From the NCBI GenBank assembly GCA_950097015.1, contig CATNEN010000039.1, positions 20,515,501 to 20,579,500 on the forward strand: a stretch of 64,000 nucleotides of DNA, written 5' to 3'. Of this stretch, positions 1 through 11,265 are shown one piece after another. The DNA comes from Macrostomum hystrix (Eukaryota > Platyhelminthes > Macrostomidae). The first letter of the stretch is position 1; the number at the start of each line of letters is the position of its first letter. Made by a program: the position numbers and the translations under genes. Under the pieces are notes generated by a model. That model had not been told where the DNA came from. It saw nothing but the letters and a program-made list of their open reading frames with translations, and did not search any database.

Positions 1-1325
1 ATAGTGGCGGAGCTTCGTGACCCGGTTCGCCAACCCACAGCGGCAGGGTTCGGGCAGCGTCCTGCAGCAGGGACATTAGTACACCGCGTCGAACTACCGT
101 CGGGGCGCTGTATTTACTTAGAGACTCCTTGATTTCGCGAATTTCAACGATCAGATCTAACGCCTTCTTTAGGCATCTGAGAATAGGATTAGGAACAGGA
201 TTCAGTGACCTTTGATTGGCAAACTGTTTCGCATGAAATATTGCTTAACAATATCCGTTATCAACTTAATACTCAAGAATTACTCAGGGGGTAGGTGATA
301 TCCCATCAGTGGAGGAGGGATGGGTGATTCCATCAGCGGAAGAGGGTGATCGATTTCAGCAGCGGAGGAGGGGTGGGTGATTTCAGCAGCTGAGGAGGGG
401 TGGGTGATTCCAGCAGTGGAGGCTGGGGTGGGCGATGTCTGCAGCGGAGGAGGAGTGGGTGATTCCAGCAGTGGAGGCTGGGGTGGGCGATGTCTGCAGC
501 GGAGGAGGAGTGGGTGATTCCAGCAGTGGAGGCTGGGGTGGGCGATGTCTGCAGCGGAGGAGGAGTGGGTGATTCCAGCAGTGAAGGCTGGGGTGGGCGA
601 TGTCTGCAACGGAGGAGGGGTGGGTGATTTAAGCAGCGGAGGAGGGGTGGGTCACGTGGGTGATTCCAGCAGTGGAGGTGGGTGATTCCATCAGCGGAAT
701 CTCGATTCTCATCAAGATTTTACTCAACAGTTCCCCTCCAGCAATCAGACATTAAAGTTTTCATCTTATCTTTTACTCAATCTAAAAAAGTTATGCATAA
801 ATTAGACAAAAGGCATACCTTAAACTTAAAGTAAAATCATATTTAGTTTTACCTGATTAAACAGATCAGTTATATTATATCAATAGCTAAAGTAACAAAG
901 AGTGCATGGCTCATTAAATAATTAAATAACAAATTTAACTCACTCTTGCTCACTCTCAGCATCATTCATTGCTTGCATATAGAGTGCCTGCAGCCTATTC
1001 TTAGTCTGTGAGACAACTGCAAAGATGAGTATTAATTATATTATTTGTACTTTAAATGCCTCCATTTTTATAACAATAACTGCAATAGTAAACTAAATAA
1101 ACAAAATACACTCACCACGTGATTCATTGCGAACTTTCTCGCAGATTTTGTTGATTGAATCGATAGTGACATCACTGCTGCTTTTCTCCTTCTAAAATAG
1201 ATCAAAACTTAATTAATTAAAGTAAAACTATAGCTTTTTCATATTAAACTTACAACAGCCTTCTTCAATAATGTGTGTAGTTGGGCCAATTTATCCTGCA
1301 GTAGCTCTTCCTTTTGCTTTGCCAT
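1..1325 (-). CDS. SGF29: SGF29-like SAGA complex subunit, N-terminal half (partial, runs off left edge)
   Basis: Four exons on the minus strand: 1254-1325 (ATG at 1323-1325), 1116-1191, 944-1016 and 1-176 (cut by the window edge). All junctions have GT/AG sites and the frame closes (24 codons, then phases 0, 1, 2). The visible ~132 residues start with a helical, coiled-coil-like region (MAKQKEELLQDKLAQLH...) and reach the linker TVVRRGVLMSLLQ followed by TLPLWVGEPG. That block matches my memory of animal SGF29 (RRGVLMTLLQQSAMTLPLWIGKPG). SGF29 is the SAGA/ATAC histone acetyltransferase module subunit that reads H3K4me3 through a C-terminal tandem Tudor domain; that domain would lie left of base 1 and is not seen. 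The N-terminal helices bind ADA3 in other species (family knowledge). If exon 3 is read on without splicing it gives a false 74-residue protein ending at 940; the GTGAGT donor at 943-938 and the strong homology of the spliced product argue against that. An acceptor-like AG lies at 1351-1352 upstream of the start. Confidence 0.86.
280..700. repeat. Minisatellite, 55-bp unit, in SGF29 intron 3
   Basis: Between exons 3 and 4 of SGF29 (intron 177-943) a G-rich array built from GGAGGAGG/GTGGGTGATT blocks repeats. The best copies (about 421-600) have a 55-bp period; the edges are shorter, degenerate sub-repeats. It carries an open frame on the minus strand that is a by-product of low complexity. 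Confidence 0.85.
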
Positions 1326-1671
1326 AGTTATAATTTTATTTTATGTACAACTGCAGCTACGTTAACCTGTATAATCGATAGCTGAAAAGGTTAGTTGGTT
1401 TGATCATTAAAGTGCATTGTAGTATGACAAAAAGGTTAAAGTTATGTTAAGGTATCTTAGTAATCAAAAACAGTACTACCAACATAAACTTTCAATAAAC
1501 ACTTGACTGTTAGTAGCTAGAGAACTTAACTATATTTTATCATCTAAGCTTCAAAATAACATAGATAAAATCTAATTTAAATATGGGTTTCAAATGGTAC
1601 CACAAAAAACAACAATGTAAACAAGTAACAATTCTGTGCCTTGGAGGTAGGCACAGAAGGGTGCTAACCCT

Positions 1672-2102
1672 AATGGAGCGAATTTAAAAAAGCTGCGGAC
1701 ACTCCTGCTAGGCCCGCAGGTGCGCAGTTGGTTTCAAGAAAAAGAGTGCAAATCCGCAATTGCTATATATCTTCAGTCTGACTCAGTGTAGTAATTGATT
1801 TCAGGAAAAAATGTCGAAAGACCTTTTTTGATCTCTGTAGTGTATTTCTAAAAATAGAACAGGTACGTGATGTTTTCGCAAAAATATGTACACATACCAA
1901 ATGACCTTTTTTGATCTCCGTAGTGTATTTCTATAATTAGAACAGCTAAGGTTTAGGGCACAAGGGCACATTGTTATACATCTACATACTTACGACAACT
2001 TTACACACACAAGGCGCGGCTGCGCAGACAGGAATTTCGCAGGCAATTTTCACAAGCACGCCGGACGCTGTCCGCAAAAACCCCTATTGGCTCCAATAGG
2101 GG
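1672..2102 (+). repeat. Dispersed repeat, copy 1
   Basis: Shares most of its sequence with 5588-6070 in the same orientation: the segment beginning AAAAAGCTGC, the CTATATATCTTCAGTCTGAC block, two internal repeats of TGATCTCCGTAGTGTATTTC, and a terminal inverted pair CCCCTATTGG...CCAATAGGGG that can form a small hairpin. It carries no coding potential. The shared boundaries suggest a non-autonomous mobile element or an old segmental duplication; no target-site duplication was obvious. Confidence 0.75.
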
Positions 2103-2114
2103 GGTGCTAATAGC

Positions 2115-2217
2115 CCAAGCCCTCTCTCTGTGGCACCAAATTCATGTGTCCTTGCCACAGAATCTAGCTCAGAGACCTTAGTGCAAGAGGCAACTACACA
2201 ATCTGTCACTTAACCCT
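2115..2217 (-). mobile_element. Decayed tRNA-derived SINE, family A fragment
   Basis: Read on the minus strand it follows the same order of blocks as the better preserved family A copies at 23198-23453 and 45905-46095: a region like GTTAAC..TTTGCCTCTCGCACC, the diverged B box, GTGGC..., then GGAGAGAAGGCTTGGG-like sequence. It is strongly diverged and shortened. Confidence 0.5.
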
Positions 2218-2655
2218 GTTTTAGTCTAATGCACTTAATACACTACAAATATAAAGCAAACAAGACAGCTGACAAGGAATTTTTTATAAAAAAGTGGTCT
2301 AAAGGCAGTTAGCACAGAAATCACAAGGAAAAGATTTAGATCTTTCTAAATCTAGAAAATAAACTGAAAGGTGACACACAGATAAGAAAAACTCGAAAAA
2401 TCAATTTTAGAAAACTTATATTAAAAATTAAATTAGGCCTAGCTCTAGCTAACTCATATTATAAGAATGTTAGATAGCTATGTGACACATTCATTATTTT
2501 GCTAGTTTTAATGTTTTATTAGATAAATTTGTCTTGACTTAATAGTAGCCAGCTACTACCTATTTAATTGGGCCTACTAGGCCTAGCAAAAGGTTGCCAA
2601 AGCCATAAGGTTGCTAGGCCTATATGTTTAAGAAATATGCTCAATGTAGAGGATG

Positions 2656-2700
2656 TACGAGGGGTGTCCAAAAAGTCTTGGACTTTTTTGGATAACTCTT
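2656..2700 (+). mobile_element. Mariner-like terminal inverted repeat (single end)
   Basis: A TA dinucleotide at 2656-2657 is followed by CGAGGGGTGTCCAAAAAGTC, the typical look of a mariner-family end. No matching inverted end was found nearby and the following ~500 bp shows no catalytic transposase motif, so this is probably a truncated remnant. Confidence 0.4.
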
Positions 2701-5587
2701 TTTAACAGCTAGCAAGAATAACAGGAACACACTTATTTTATAGTGGCTTTATTTGCAAATGTCACAGTTAAAGAATTTTGAAAATATCACTAACTGTTCA
2801 AAAGTTATGCCTCCTTAACTGCAGTGGGGTACTGTATCTAAATACATGAACATCCTGAACTCGAACTAAACTACAATTTTGAAATCTCACAGAAATGAAA
2901 CAAATTTAAATTTCTGCACAAAATCTCTAGCATGATGACGTGTGCCACGTCATCACTCTCTATATCTATGGTAAATTGTTCATTTGCTTCTGCTTGTGTG
3001 GCGCTATGAAACAGCCAATGAAGATACTCATTTTGTGAGCAGAGCAAGCTTAAAGCCTTTGTTGCCAAGCTTGCCAGAATTTTTTCTTAATCTGTGGATC
3101 CATGGATGTCCACTCAAAGACAGCACAGCATTGCTCAGCCTACACCCTCTGGCATATAAGGTTGAATGGTGCTGAAAAAATATATGCATTGATGCATATA
3201 ATCGTTAGCGTCGGGAAAAGTTTACGTCGGCAATGTATTTCATATGAAGCCTAAATGTTGGGGTTTTTTGAGAGATGAATCATCAGCATGACTAATTGTC
3301 CACTTGGGGTGGGTTAGGGAATTCCCTGTCACACACCCCAATTAAAATCTTGTCCCGCTAGCAGCCACCCCACTCCAGTGTATGTACATTTTAATGTCGG
3401 TTTAACGTCGGTAAAAACCGATCGGCCAAAGTTATATACATCATAATTGGGTCTCTGTACATATTTATGTAAGCAAGCATCCTAATATTAAGAAGCACAT
3501 TCTGAAATTTAACCTAGACATAAAAATTGATTAAATTGTATTTGTAGGCCTATCCTTTAAATTTTAAAACATCATTTATATGCAAAAGGGCAAAAAACAG
3601 TAAAATGAAGCCTTGAAAATTATATTCCACTTAATGACAAAAAACCTAGACAGCTATTCTAGAATATTTAGTTAAATATATGCTTTTTGGCAAAAGGTTG
3701 AATGTCACTGATTACTAGGCCTAGAGTCTTTGACTTTGGCTTAGTTACTATTTGTCTGAATTGCTAGGCCTAGGCCCTATAAAGAAATTGCCAAAAGCAG
3801 GTGGTGTTTTGCTGGCCACTGCATGATTGTCAACATATTGTGTGTCACCTCATACATGTGTTTGATAGATAAAGAAGGCTCCCTGGCTGCACAGATGGTA
3901 CAACTTCAGCAGGTGCAACAGTGAATGACACTGATAAAGCAGCAGAGCTGCCAGAGCATCCAGCCATTAGTGCAGTGTTGACAAATGGACACAGAGAGAG
4001 GCAGATGGGCAGAAAATAGCCAGAACTAGCTATGAACTGAATCGAATGAGCTTAACAGAATATTTAATGGGGGCTAGGCCCAGGGGAAGAAAAGAACAGA
4101 ACAGTTTTTTCAGAGTTAAAAATAGCTCGTATATTAAAACATTCCTAGACATCAGTAATTTAAAAGTGTGCGTCTTTGGTATTTTTCTTAGGACAAAAGG
4201 TCTTAAAGTATAAAGACTAGGATTAAAGTAAATATATAATTATTTTGAATAAATTACAAACTGTTTGCAATTTTATCTTAAATGGTTTATCTTTTTGGCA
4301 CTATTTTGAAGTATGCTTAGTATGAAAATTTTGTGTCCAGCCCTTGTCACACGAGCATGACTCTCACCCTTGTTTAGAGATGAGATTTGCGAACGACATT
4401 TTAGGTTAGGCCTATACACGTATCTGTAGAATTAAAAAATATATACTGTCTCAGATAGTTGTGTTTTAAACGGTTGTTTTATTTAATCTTCAGACTAGGC
4501 TATTTAGCTTCGTAATTAATTGAAGTCTCAGTCAGAGGACAGGTTGTACCATCGCAATTTAGGTTGATAAGGGCCTATTTACTAGTAAAAACCGTATTCT
4601 GTAGTAGGCCCTTGTTTATTTTATTTATAATAGTAGGGCCTTTTGCTTCTTTTGTTCAGAGTTTATAGTGTTGAAAATCAGGATTTGGGTGTACAGAGAC
4701 AGTAGGCCTAAGCAGAAAGTAGGCATATTGAGTGTTTGTCAGCTTGTGCACTGACAAACATTGTCAGGCACTAGCTTTGCTGCAACTGACTGTTTATAGC
4801 CTAAGTCTACAATGTGTTAATTATATATTATTTATAATAAATCATGTAACTTCCAACTTGTGCCACTTCGTGAAGTTCTCAATCTTATCTTACAAATAGG
4901 CCTAGACCTATCTTCTTGCAAGTTAGTCCTATTCACCTATTGCTTATAGTTTAATATATATATATTGTGGCTTAAGTGTATAAAAGAGATGTAGGGCCTG
5001 CCCTGAAAGATATTGTAGATTTATATAAATTGGTAGCAAAGTTACAACATGATACAGTGCCTATAAACCAAAGCAGACTATTCAGGAGATAAAAGTGCCA
5101 TCAAGCTATGCTAGGGCATAGGGGGCCTACTAAGTTGAATATTCCTGTGTAAACAATGCTTATAAGTATATAAGTATAATTTATCAATTATATTCAAAGG
5201 CCTTGTCCAAAACTGATTTAGGCCCTACCAGTTTAATGCTTACTAAAGTAGACAAGACTATGCCTAAAAGATATATGCCCTAGGCCTAGAGCCTAGTCTT
5301 GATCATGTTAGGTGCATTCCATTATTTTAAGAAATATTAGAAAGCTAGAGTCGAGTGCAGCTAAAAATGTATCTTTTGTATGCTTTAAAGTTGAAAGATA
5401 CATAAAAATGTTAGATAAGCTATAACTCTATTTTCTATAATCAACAACCTTAATTTTTTAAAGCCCTAACTATTATAGTACTATACATGCATCATACACA
5501 CCTTGAGCACTTTGGATGCCAAGAAATCAGGGCAAGGCACGTGTAGGCCAACAATGTATGCCTAAATTGGTAGATTTATTCCCTAAT

Positions 5588-6070
5588 AGTGTGAATTTGA
5601 AAAAGCTGCAGACACTCCTGCTAGGCGCACAGGTGCGCAGTTGTTTTCAAGAAAAAGAGCACAAATCTACAATTGCTATATATCTTCAGTCTGACTCAAT
5701 GTAGTAATTGATTTCACGAATAAATGTCGAAAGACCTATTTTTGATCTCCGTAGTGTATTTCTAAAAATAGAACAGGTACATGGTGATTTTGCAAAAATA
5801 CAGACACATATCAAATGACCTTTTTTGATCTCCGTAGTGTATTTCTATAATTAAAACAGCTAAGGTTGTCTTTTTGCACTCGGGCACTGCGGAGCATGTA
5901 TTCATGTAGGGGCATAAGGGCACACTGTTTGTTATACATATACATACTTTCAACAACTTTACACACACAAGGTGCAGACAGGTATTTCTTTCTGCGCAGC
6001 CGCACAGGCAATTTTTCACAAGCGCGCCAGACGCTGTCCACAAAAACCCCTATTGGCTGCAATAGGGGAT
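5588..6070 (+). repeat. Dispersed repeat, copy 2
   Basis: Second copy of the repeat at 1672-2102, about 50 bp longer because of an insertion near 5868-5912 (CACTCGGGCACTGCGGAGC region). It keeps the two internal TGATCTCCGTAGTGTATTTC repeats and ends in the same CCCCTATTGG hairpin. Small ORFs on both strands here are incidental. Confidence 0.75.
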
Positions 6071-7306
6071 TTATTTACTAATTTCATGCCCAAAATCAAT
6101 GTACACCCTATTGTTTAGAAAATGACACACTAGAACAAATTTTGGAGGACAAACTATGTGCCAACTATATTTTGCCATTATAACAATTGACCATTCCATC
6201 TGTGCAGCAACTATATGCAATCTGTGTGCCATTTATAATATTATGTTTTATCTTAGTAGAACTAAAAGTTATTGTTACATTTATTAATTATCTGCTATAT
6301 TAATGAACTTATCTAGATTCCAATATATGAACTCAAATGTGGCTTTCAGTAATTTATCTGTAAAGAATGATTGAAATTTTGTGACATGGACAGACAGAAT
6401 GAGATATAATTGAATTTGATGGATAAAATATTTTAGTAGTTTATCTAGCCATGAATTATAATTTATTTATAGTTTGTTTGATTTTAAATACCAGAAAGAT
6501 TTTTCATACTTTTTTAACTACTAGGCCTACTAGATACCAATATGCTAGCTAGAGAAGAACTAAAAAATTGTTTGTGTTCAGTGTTGTTTTGATATTTGGT
6601 ATGTAATTTACCATTTAATAAATTATATTGTGTATAATCATTCTTTCTTGTTTCTTAAATAAGTTTTAATTAGTTATAGTTTTAAATAATGTCTGACCTA
6701 GCTAATTGCTCAATCAACCAATGTCTATCTTATCTTGAGAGCTCATTACTAGGTATACTAATGTTTTTTTAAATGAAAATATTTAGTGTTGCCCTTTGTT
6801 GTCTTTTAAAATAAAGGACAAATTCTGATTGTTTTAACACAAAAAATTTTGGCCATAACCATTTTGGTCTGAAGACGAATGTCAATGTTCTGATTCTTTA
6901 AATATCAAATTTAAGCATTGTTTGCTAGCTTTTGTTATTTATTACTAAATAATTGTTAAGAAAGTCAACATGGATATATGTTTGTAAATTATTGTATAAT
7001 TCAGTAGTGTGACAGTGTCACTTTTGTCAGTTGTAAAGTAGTTTCCCTAATAATTAATGCATTCTGTGTATAAATATAATCATATATCAAAGCAAAATAT
7101 AGTCATAGAAAAAAGTAATTATAATTTTTTTAAATGAAACTAATGTTTTTTATACTGTGTATTGAAATTTTACATAAATGTTAAAATAAACTCTGGTTTA
7201 TCTATTCCAGAATATATTTTTTCAACTAAAAACTCCTAGTTGCAAAAACAACAGCTATATTTATTGTTGCTCATCAATTTAATGTTTTGTCATTCCTGCT
7301 AGCTCC

Positions 7307-9211
7307 ATGCCTGGTCCTAGTTCAGCATTGAAGCAACGCAGTAAGATCTATTGTGGCGCTCTTGGCACTCCAGCAACTAGCAGCAATGGGCCAGGCACTG
7401 CCATTCAGATGCCCCGGCCAGCCAACCTGGTTCGATCGATGAAAGAAAATAGGGTGACGCCATTCGTTGCTTTTTCAAAAGAGAAGCCCACTCTTTCTCA
7501 GCAGCAGCAACAGCAACGAATAGCAAGCCTCACTGCTCGCATTAAAGACTTAGAGCTAGAGAACAGTAACCTGCGCAAATGTCTCGACACAGCTAATAAT
7601 TGTCGAGCTCTATTGGCTGAAGTGCACGATCAAGCAGTCCTATCAATGCAGTATTTGTCAAAGTTTGCACACCTTAGCAAATCAGCTCTTGATGAGCTAG
7701 TCATTAATGTGCCTCCTCTGCTAACAATAGCACCTGTTCCAGCTGTTGCACTGGTTGATTCAGCTGTACAAGTAGAAACGCATGTTGCTGCTGTAGTTGC
7801 TACTGTGGAAAGTAGCATCGCTGAGGCGCAACCCAATCAAGCAGCAACGAAGCTATCTCGTCGAACCATAACCCTCGATCGTGCTCAATCTGAGCCAGAT
7901 GAATTAAGCGTAGTTCAGCATCAGCTAGCGCGACATCTCACAACGCTTATCGAATCCCCAGATGCTTCTGCGCAGTCTCAGTCGGAGCCGGAGTTGATGG
8001 AAGTCCAGGAAGGGCAGGACGATAATCAGGCTAAACAGTGCCACCGAACTCAAAATATTGAACCAATTATGGAAGTGCAGCAAAGTCCAAAGTCTGACAC
8101 GAGTCTTAAGCCTGTAACTCAGCCACAAAGTGGACTGTCTGAAAACCCTGAGCCAGTTGATTCTGTCAAACTGGAAGTGATTGTGGTGGAGCAAAAGCAG
8201 GAGAAAGCTAAGCCAAAGTCTAGACAAATTGCCAACCTCAAGAGACCTATTCGAGTAAATCGTAGAAGCAATGCTCGTTCTAGTCAGGAGCGGATTGTAG
8301 ATCCAGTTGAGGAGCAGCAGGGGGCGCCGCTGCAGAATCCGTTCATTCCTAGGCACCGTCTAGCTCGAACACCGCCCAAACCTGGTGCAGCTTATCAGAA
8401 TCTAAGCATGAATTCTAGCAACAATGTCCCTTTAGAGGACAATCAACAAACACTATCTTCGCCATTATCTAGGCAGACTCTGTCTCCGACTGAAACGATG
8501 TCGCCTTCTACGCCGCTATTGACTAAAGAATTGACACCTAGTGTTCAAAGACGTAATTGCGTAGGCGGCGCTGACAAAAATCTTCAACGTCGTGGCACTT
8601 TCGTTGTTAAACAACAGCAAAAATCGATGTCATTATCCTCCACAACAAAAACTTTGTCAAAGCCGACGCCCCCCGCATCGCCCTCTGTCAATCTCTGTCA
8701 CGCTTCGATTGTCTTAATCGAATTGCAGCAAGAACAATCTGATGTTGCTGAATTGCCCAGTTGGCCATCAGCTGATCAAGCTGAATTATCTGCAGTTGAC
8801 GATGCTGGTGAATTCATTGCAACTATGGTCCAGCCAGAGGTGCGCCAGGCTCCTCGACCATCAATGCTTCCTAAGCGGCTATCGCCGGTGTCGGCTACAA
8901 AACCTATCGGAGCAGTTGCTAGGCGTTCTTCTTTAGCTTTAACTAGCGCGTCTAATCAGACATCGGTGCTATTAAGTCATGCCAATATCAGCGATTCTGC
9001 TAACACCACCGACGAGCCTAATGGTCCGGCGCCTACAAAACGGCATAGACGCACAAAGAAACAGTTGGTCAAGCAATGCTCCGGCGAAGGCAACGTCGCC
9101 GACGAAGCAATCGAAGAGCCGGCAATTGTGCGACCGCGTAGACAGAGGAATGCGGCAGTCAGTTATAAAGAGCCAAGCATTCATGCCAAAATGCGTCGAG
9201 AGGATAAATAA
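7307..9211 (+). CDS. SGO1: Shugoshin-like centromere cohesion protector
   Basis: Single long exon, 634 residues. Near the N-terminus (about residues 62-115) a Gln-rich stretch leads into a coiled coil (RIASLTARIKDLELENSNLR), as in shugoshins, whose N-terminal coil dimerises and binds PP2A-B56. The long middle is Ser/Thr/Pro/Gln-rich and probably disordered. The extreme C-terminus (about 607-634) has PRRQRNAAVSYKEPSIHAK followed by MRR, the shugoshin C-terminal basic motif (VSYKEPxLxxKLRR) that binds phospho-H2A at centromeres. Shugoshins protect centromeric cohesin from separase. The start was chosen because an acceptor-like CATTCCTGCTAG (AG at 7301-7302) sits 4 nt upstream of the ATG, which fits a 5'-UTR or trans-spliced exon boundary. 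The paralogue (SGO1 or SGO2 type) cannot be told. The family assignment rests mainly on the C-terminal motif. Confidence 0.75.
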   Translation: MPGPSSALKQRSKIYCGALGTPATSSNGPGTAIQMPRPANLVRSMKENRVTPFVAFSKEKPTLSQQQQQQRIASLTARIKDLELENSNLRKCLDTANNCRALLAEVHDQAVLSMQYLSKFAHLSKSALDELVINVPPLLTIAPVPAVALVDSAVQVETHVAAVVATVESSIAEAQPNQAATKLSRRTITLDRAQSEPDELSVVQHQLARHLTTLIESPDASAQSQSEPELMEVQEGQDDNQAKQCHRTQNIEPIMEVQQSPKSDTSLKPVTQPQSGLSENPEPVDSVKLEVIVVEQKQEKAKPKSRQIANLKRPIRVNRRSNARSSQERIVDPVEEQQGAPLQNPFIPRHRLARTPPKPGAAYQNLSMNSSNNVPLEDNQQTLSSPLSRQTLSPTETMSPSTPLLTKELTPSVQRRNCVGGADKNLQRRGTFVVKQQQKSMSLSSTTKTLSKPTPPASPSVNLCHASIVLIELQQEQSDVAELPSWPSADQAELSAVDDAGEFIATMVQPEVRQAPRPSMLPKRLSPVSATKPIGAVARRSSLALTSASNQTSVLLSHANISDSANTTDEPNGPAPTKRHRRTKKQLVKQCSGEGNVADEAIEEPAIVRPRRQRNAAVSYKEPSIHAKMRREDK

Positions 9212-9838
9212 CAATAACGAATGATCAGTAACAACTAATAACAACATTTTAAAGTATGTCGAAATTAAATAATTAACAGAAATTTATCTGCAACAAATGC
9301 ATAAACGCGATACTATACATACTCTTATAATGTAATTATTTGCAGTTTTTAGCAAATATCGAGCAAAATCAGCATTCTTTTTTTGTACTATTTCGTGCAA
9401 TCACCTTTTAATACTTTCATTTAAATCTTTCGCTTTTGTGCATTGTCATGTTTTCTACATAATTCACCGTCACCCACACATTATTGCTTATTATCAATTA
9501 TTTAAATCAGTTGGTGCTAAGGTCGCTGGTATGCAAGCATTTTATTCTTTAGCTTATACTCCTGTCATTTAAAAAGTTTACCGGCATTATTTTCTTATAT
9601 TAACTCTGTTAATTTGTTTAATATGTGCTAAAAGTCGTTAACATATTTTTCTACTATTACGCAGCTTAATTAAAGTACTAAAATGTGAGCGTGTGTTAAA
9701 AGTATTTGGCCTTCGATTTTTTTCTGCAGAAAAACCTATGACAATAGCGAGAACATTTATCGAAATATTACTAAATCGACTTATTAGATCAGAACTAACT
9801 TTGAAATGGTCATCATTATTACTCTCCTCCATTCATTA
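9212..9838 (+). other. 3' flank of shugoshin gene
   Basis: AT-rich, non-coding. Contains AATTAAA-like sequence near 9264-9272 that could serve as a weak polyadenylation signal. Nothing else recognised before the tandem array. Confidence 0.4.
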
Positions 9839-11145
9839 AGTGCCTACCAGCCCTGATATGCTCCGTTCATTCAGTGTCTACCAGCCCTGATATGCTCCGT
9901 TCATTCAGTGTCTACCAGCCCTGATATGCTCCGTTCATTCAGTGCCTACCAGCCCTGATATGCTCCGTTCATTCAGTGTCTACCAGCCCTGGTATCCTCC
10001 GTTCATTCAGTGTCTACCAGCCCTGATATGCTCCGTTCATTCAGTGCCTACCAGCCCTGATATGCTCCGTTCATTCAGTGCCTACCAGTCCTGATATGCT
10101 CCGTTCATTCAGTGTCTACCAGCCCTGATATGCTCCGTTCATTCAGTGCCTACCAGCCCTGATATGCTCCGTTCATTCAGTGCCTACCAGCCCTGATATG
10201 CTCCGTTCATTCAGTGCCTACCAGTCCTGATATGCTCCGTTCATTCAGTGCCTACCAGCCCTGATATGCTCCGTTCATTCAGTGTCTACCAGTCCTGATA
10301 TGCTCCGTTCATTCAGTGTCTACCAGTCCTGATATGCTCCGTTCATTCAGTGCCTACCAGCCCTGATATACTCCGTTCATTCAGTGCCTACCAGTCCTGA
10401 TATGCTCCGTTCATTCAGTGTCTACCAGTCCTGATATGCTCCGTTCATTCAGTGTCTACCAGTCCTGATATGCTCCGTTCATTCAGTGCCTACCAGTCCT
10501 GATATGCTCCGTTCATTCAGTGCCTACCAGCCCTGATATGCTCCGTTCATTCAGTGTCTACCAGTCCTGATATGCTCCGTTCATTCAGTGTCTACCAGTC
10601 CTGATATGCTCCGTTCATTCAGTGTCTACCAGTCCTGATATGCTCCGTTCATTCAGTGCCTACCAGTCCTGATATGCTCCGTTCATTCAGTGCCTACCAG
10701 TCCTGATATGCTCCGTTCATTCAGTGCCTACCAGCCCTGATATGCTCCGTTCATTTAGTGTCTACCAGTCCTGATATGCTCCGTTCATTCAGTGCCTACC
10801 AGCCCTGATATGCTCCGTTCATTCAGTGCCTACCAGCCCTGATATGCTCCGTTCATTCAGTGCCTACCAGCCCTGGTATCCTCCGTTCATTCAGTGCCTA
10901 CCAGCCCTGGTATCCTCCGTTCATTCAGTGCCTACCAGCCCTGGTATCCTCCGTTCATTCAGTGTCTACCAGTCCTGATATGCTCCGTTCATTCAGTGCC
11001 TACTAGCTCTGGTATCCTCCGTTCATTCAGTGCCTACCAGCTCTGGTATCCTCCGTTCATTCAGTGCCTACTAGCTCTAGTATCCTCCGTTTATTCAGTG
11101 CCTACCAGCTCTGGTATCCTCCGTTTATTCAGTGCCTACCAGATT
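9839..11145. repeat. Minisatellite, 34-bp unit, ~38 copies
   Basis: Unit TGCCTACCAGCCCTGATATG plus CTCCGTTCATTCAG. Copies differ mainly at TGTC/TGCC and AGCC/AGTC, and toward the right end the GATATG variant is replaced by GGTATC. It lies between shugoshin and MKK4, ending about 120 bp before the MKK4 start codon. The ORF at its right end is incidental. Confidence 0.97.
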
Positions 11146-11265
11146 TTCATTATAGAACAGTAGAATTTATTCGCCATCCAAACGCGCTCGAATAATTTTT
11201 GAATAAGCTGGCTTCATAATTAGCAAAAAATCGAATTCCAGCTAATCAGACAGCTCAGTTAGCAA

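Larger units (their letters stand above)
1326..7306. other. AT-rich intergenic spacer between divergent SGF29 and shugoshin genes
   Basis: About 6 kb with no supportable coding exon. It contains the dispersed repeat pair (1672-2102 and 5588-6070), a decayed SINE copy (about 2115-2217), a mariner-like end (2656-2700) and many short TAGGCCTA-type palindromic words (for example near 2570, 3720, 3765 and 4910). The flanking genes are head to head, so promoters for both must lie here, but I could not pick a convincing TATA or initiator. Confidence 0.6.

Noticed and set aside
940-1325. A separate 74-residue small coiled-coil protein
   Set aside because: Arises only if SGF29 exon 3 is read through its GTGAGT donor; splicing into 1-176 gives a product that matches SGF29.
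2871-3068. Transposase fragment associated with the mariner-like end
   Set aside because: The 65-residue minus-strand ORF has no recognisable DDE or DNA-binding motif; only the terminal repeat supports a mariner origin.
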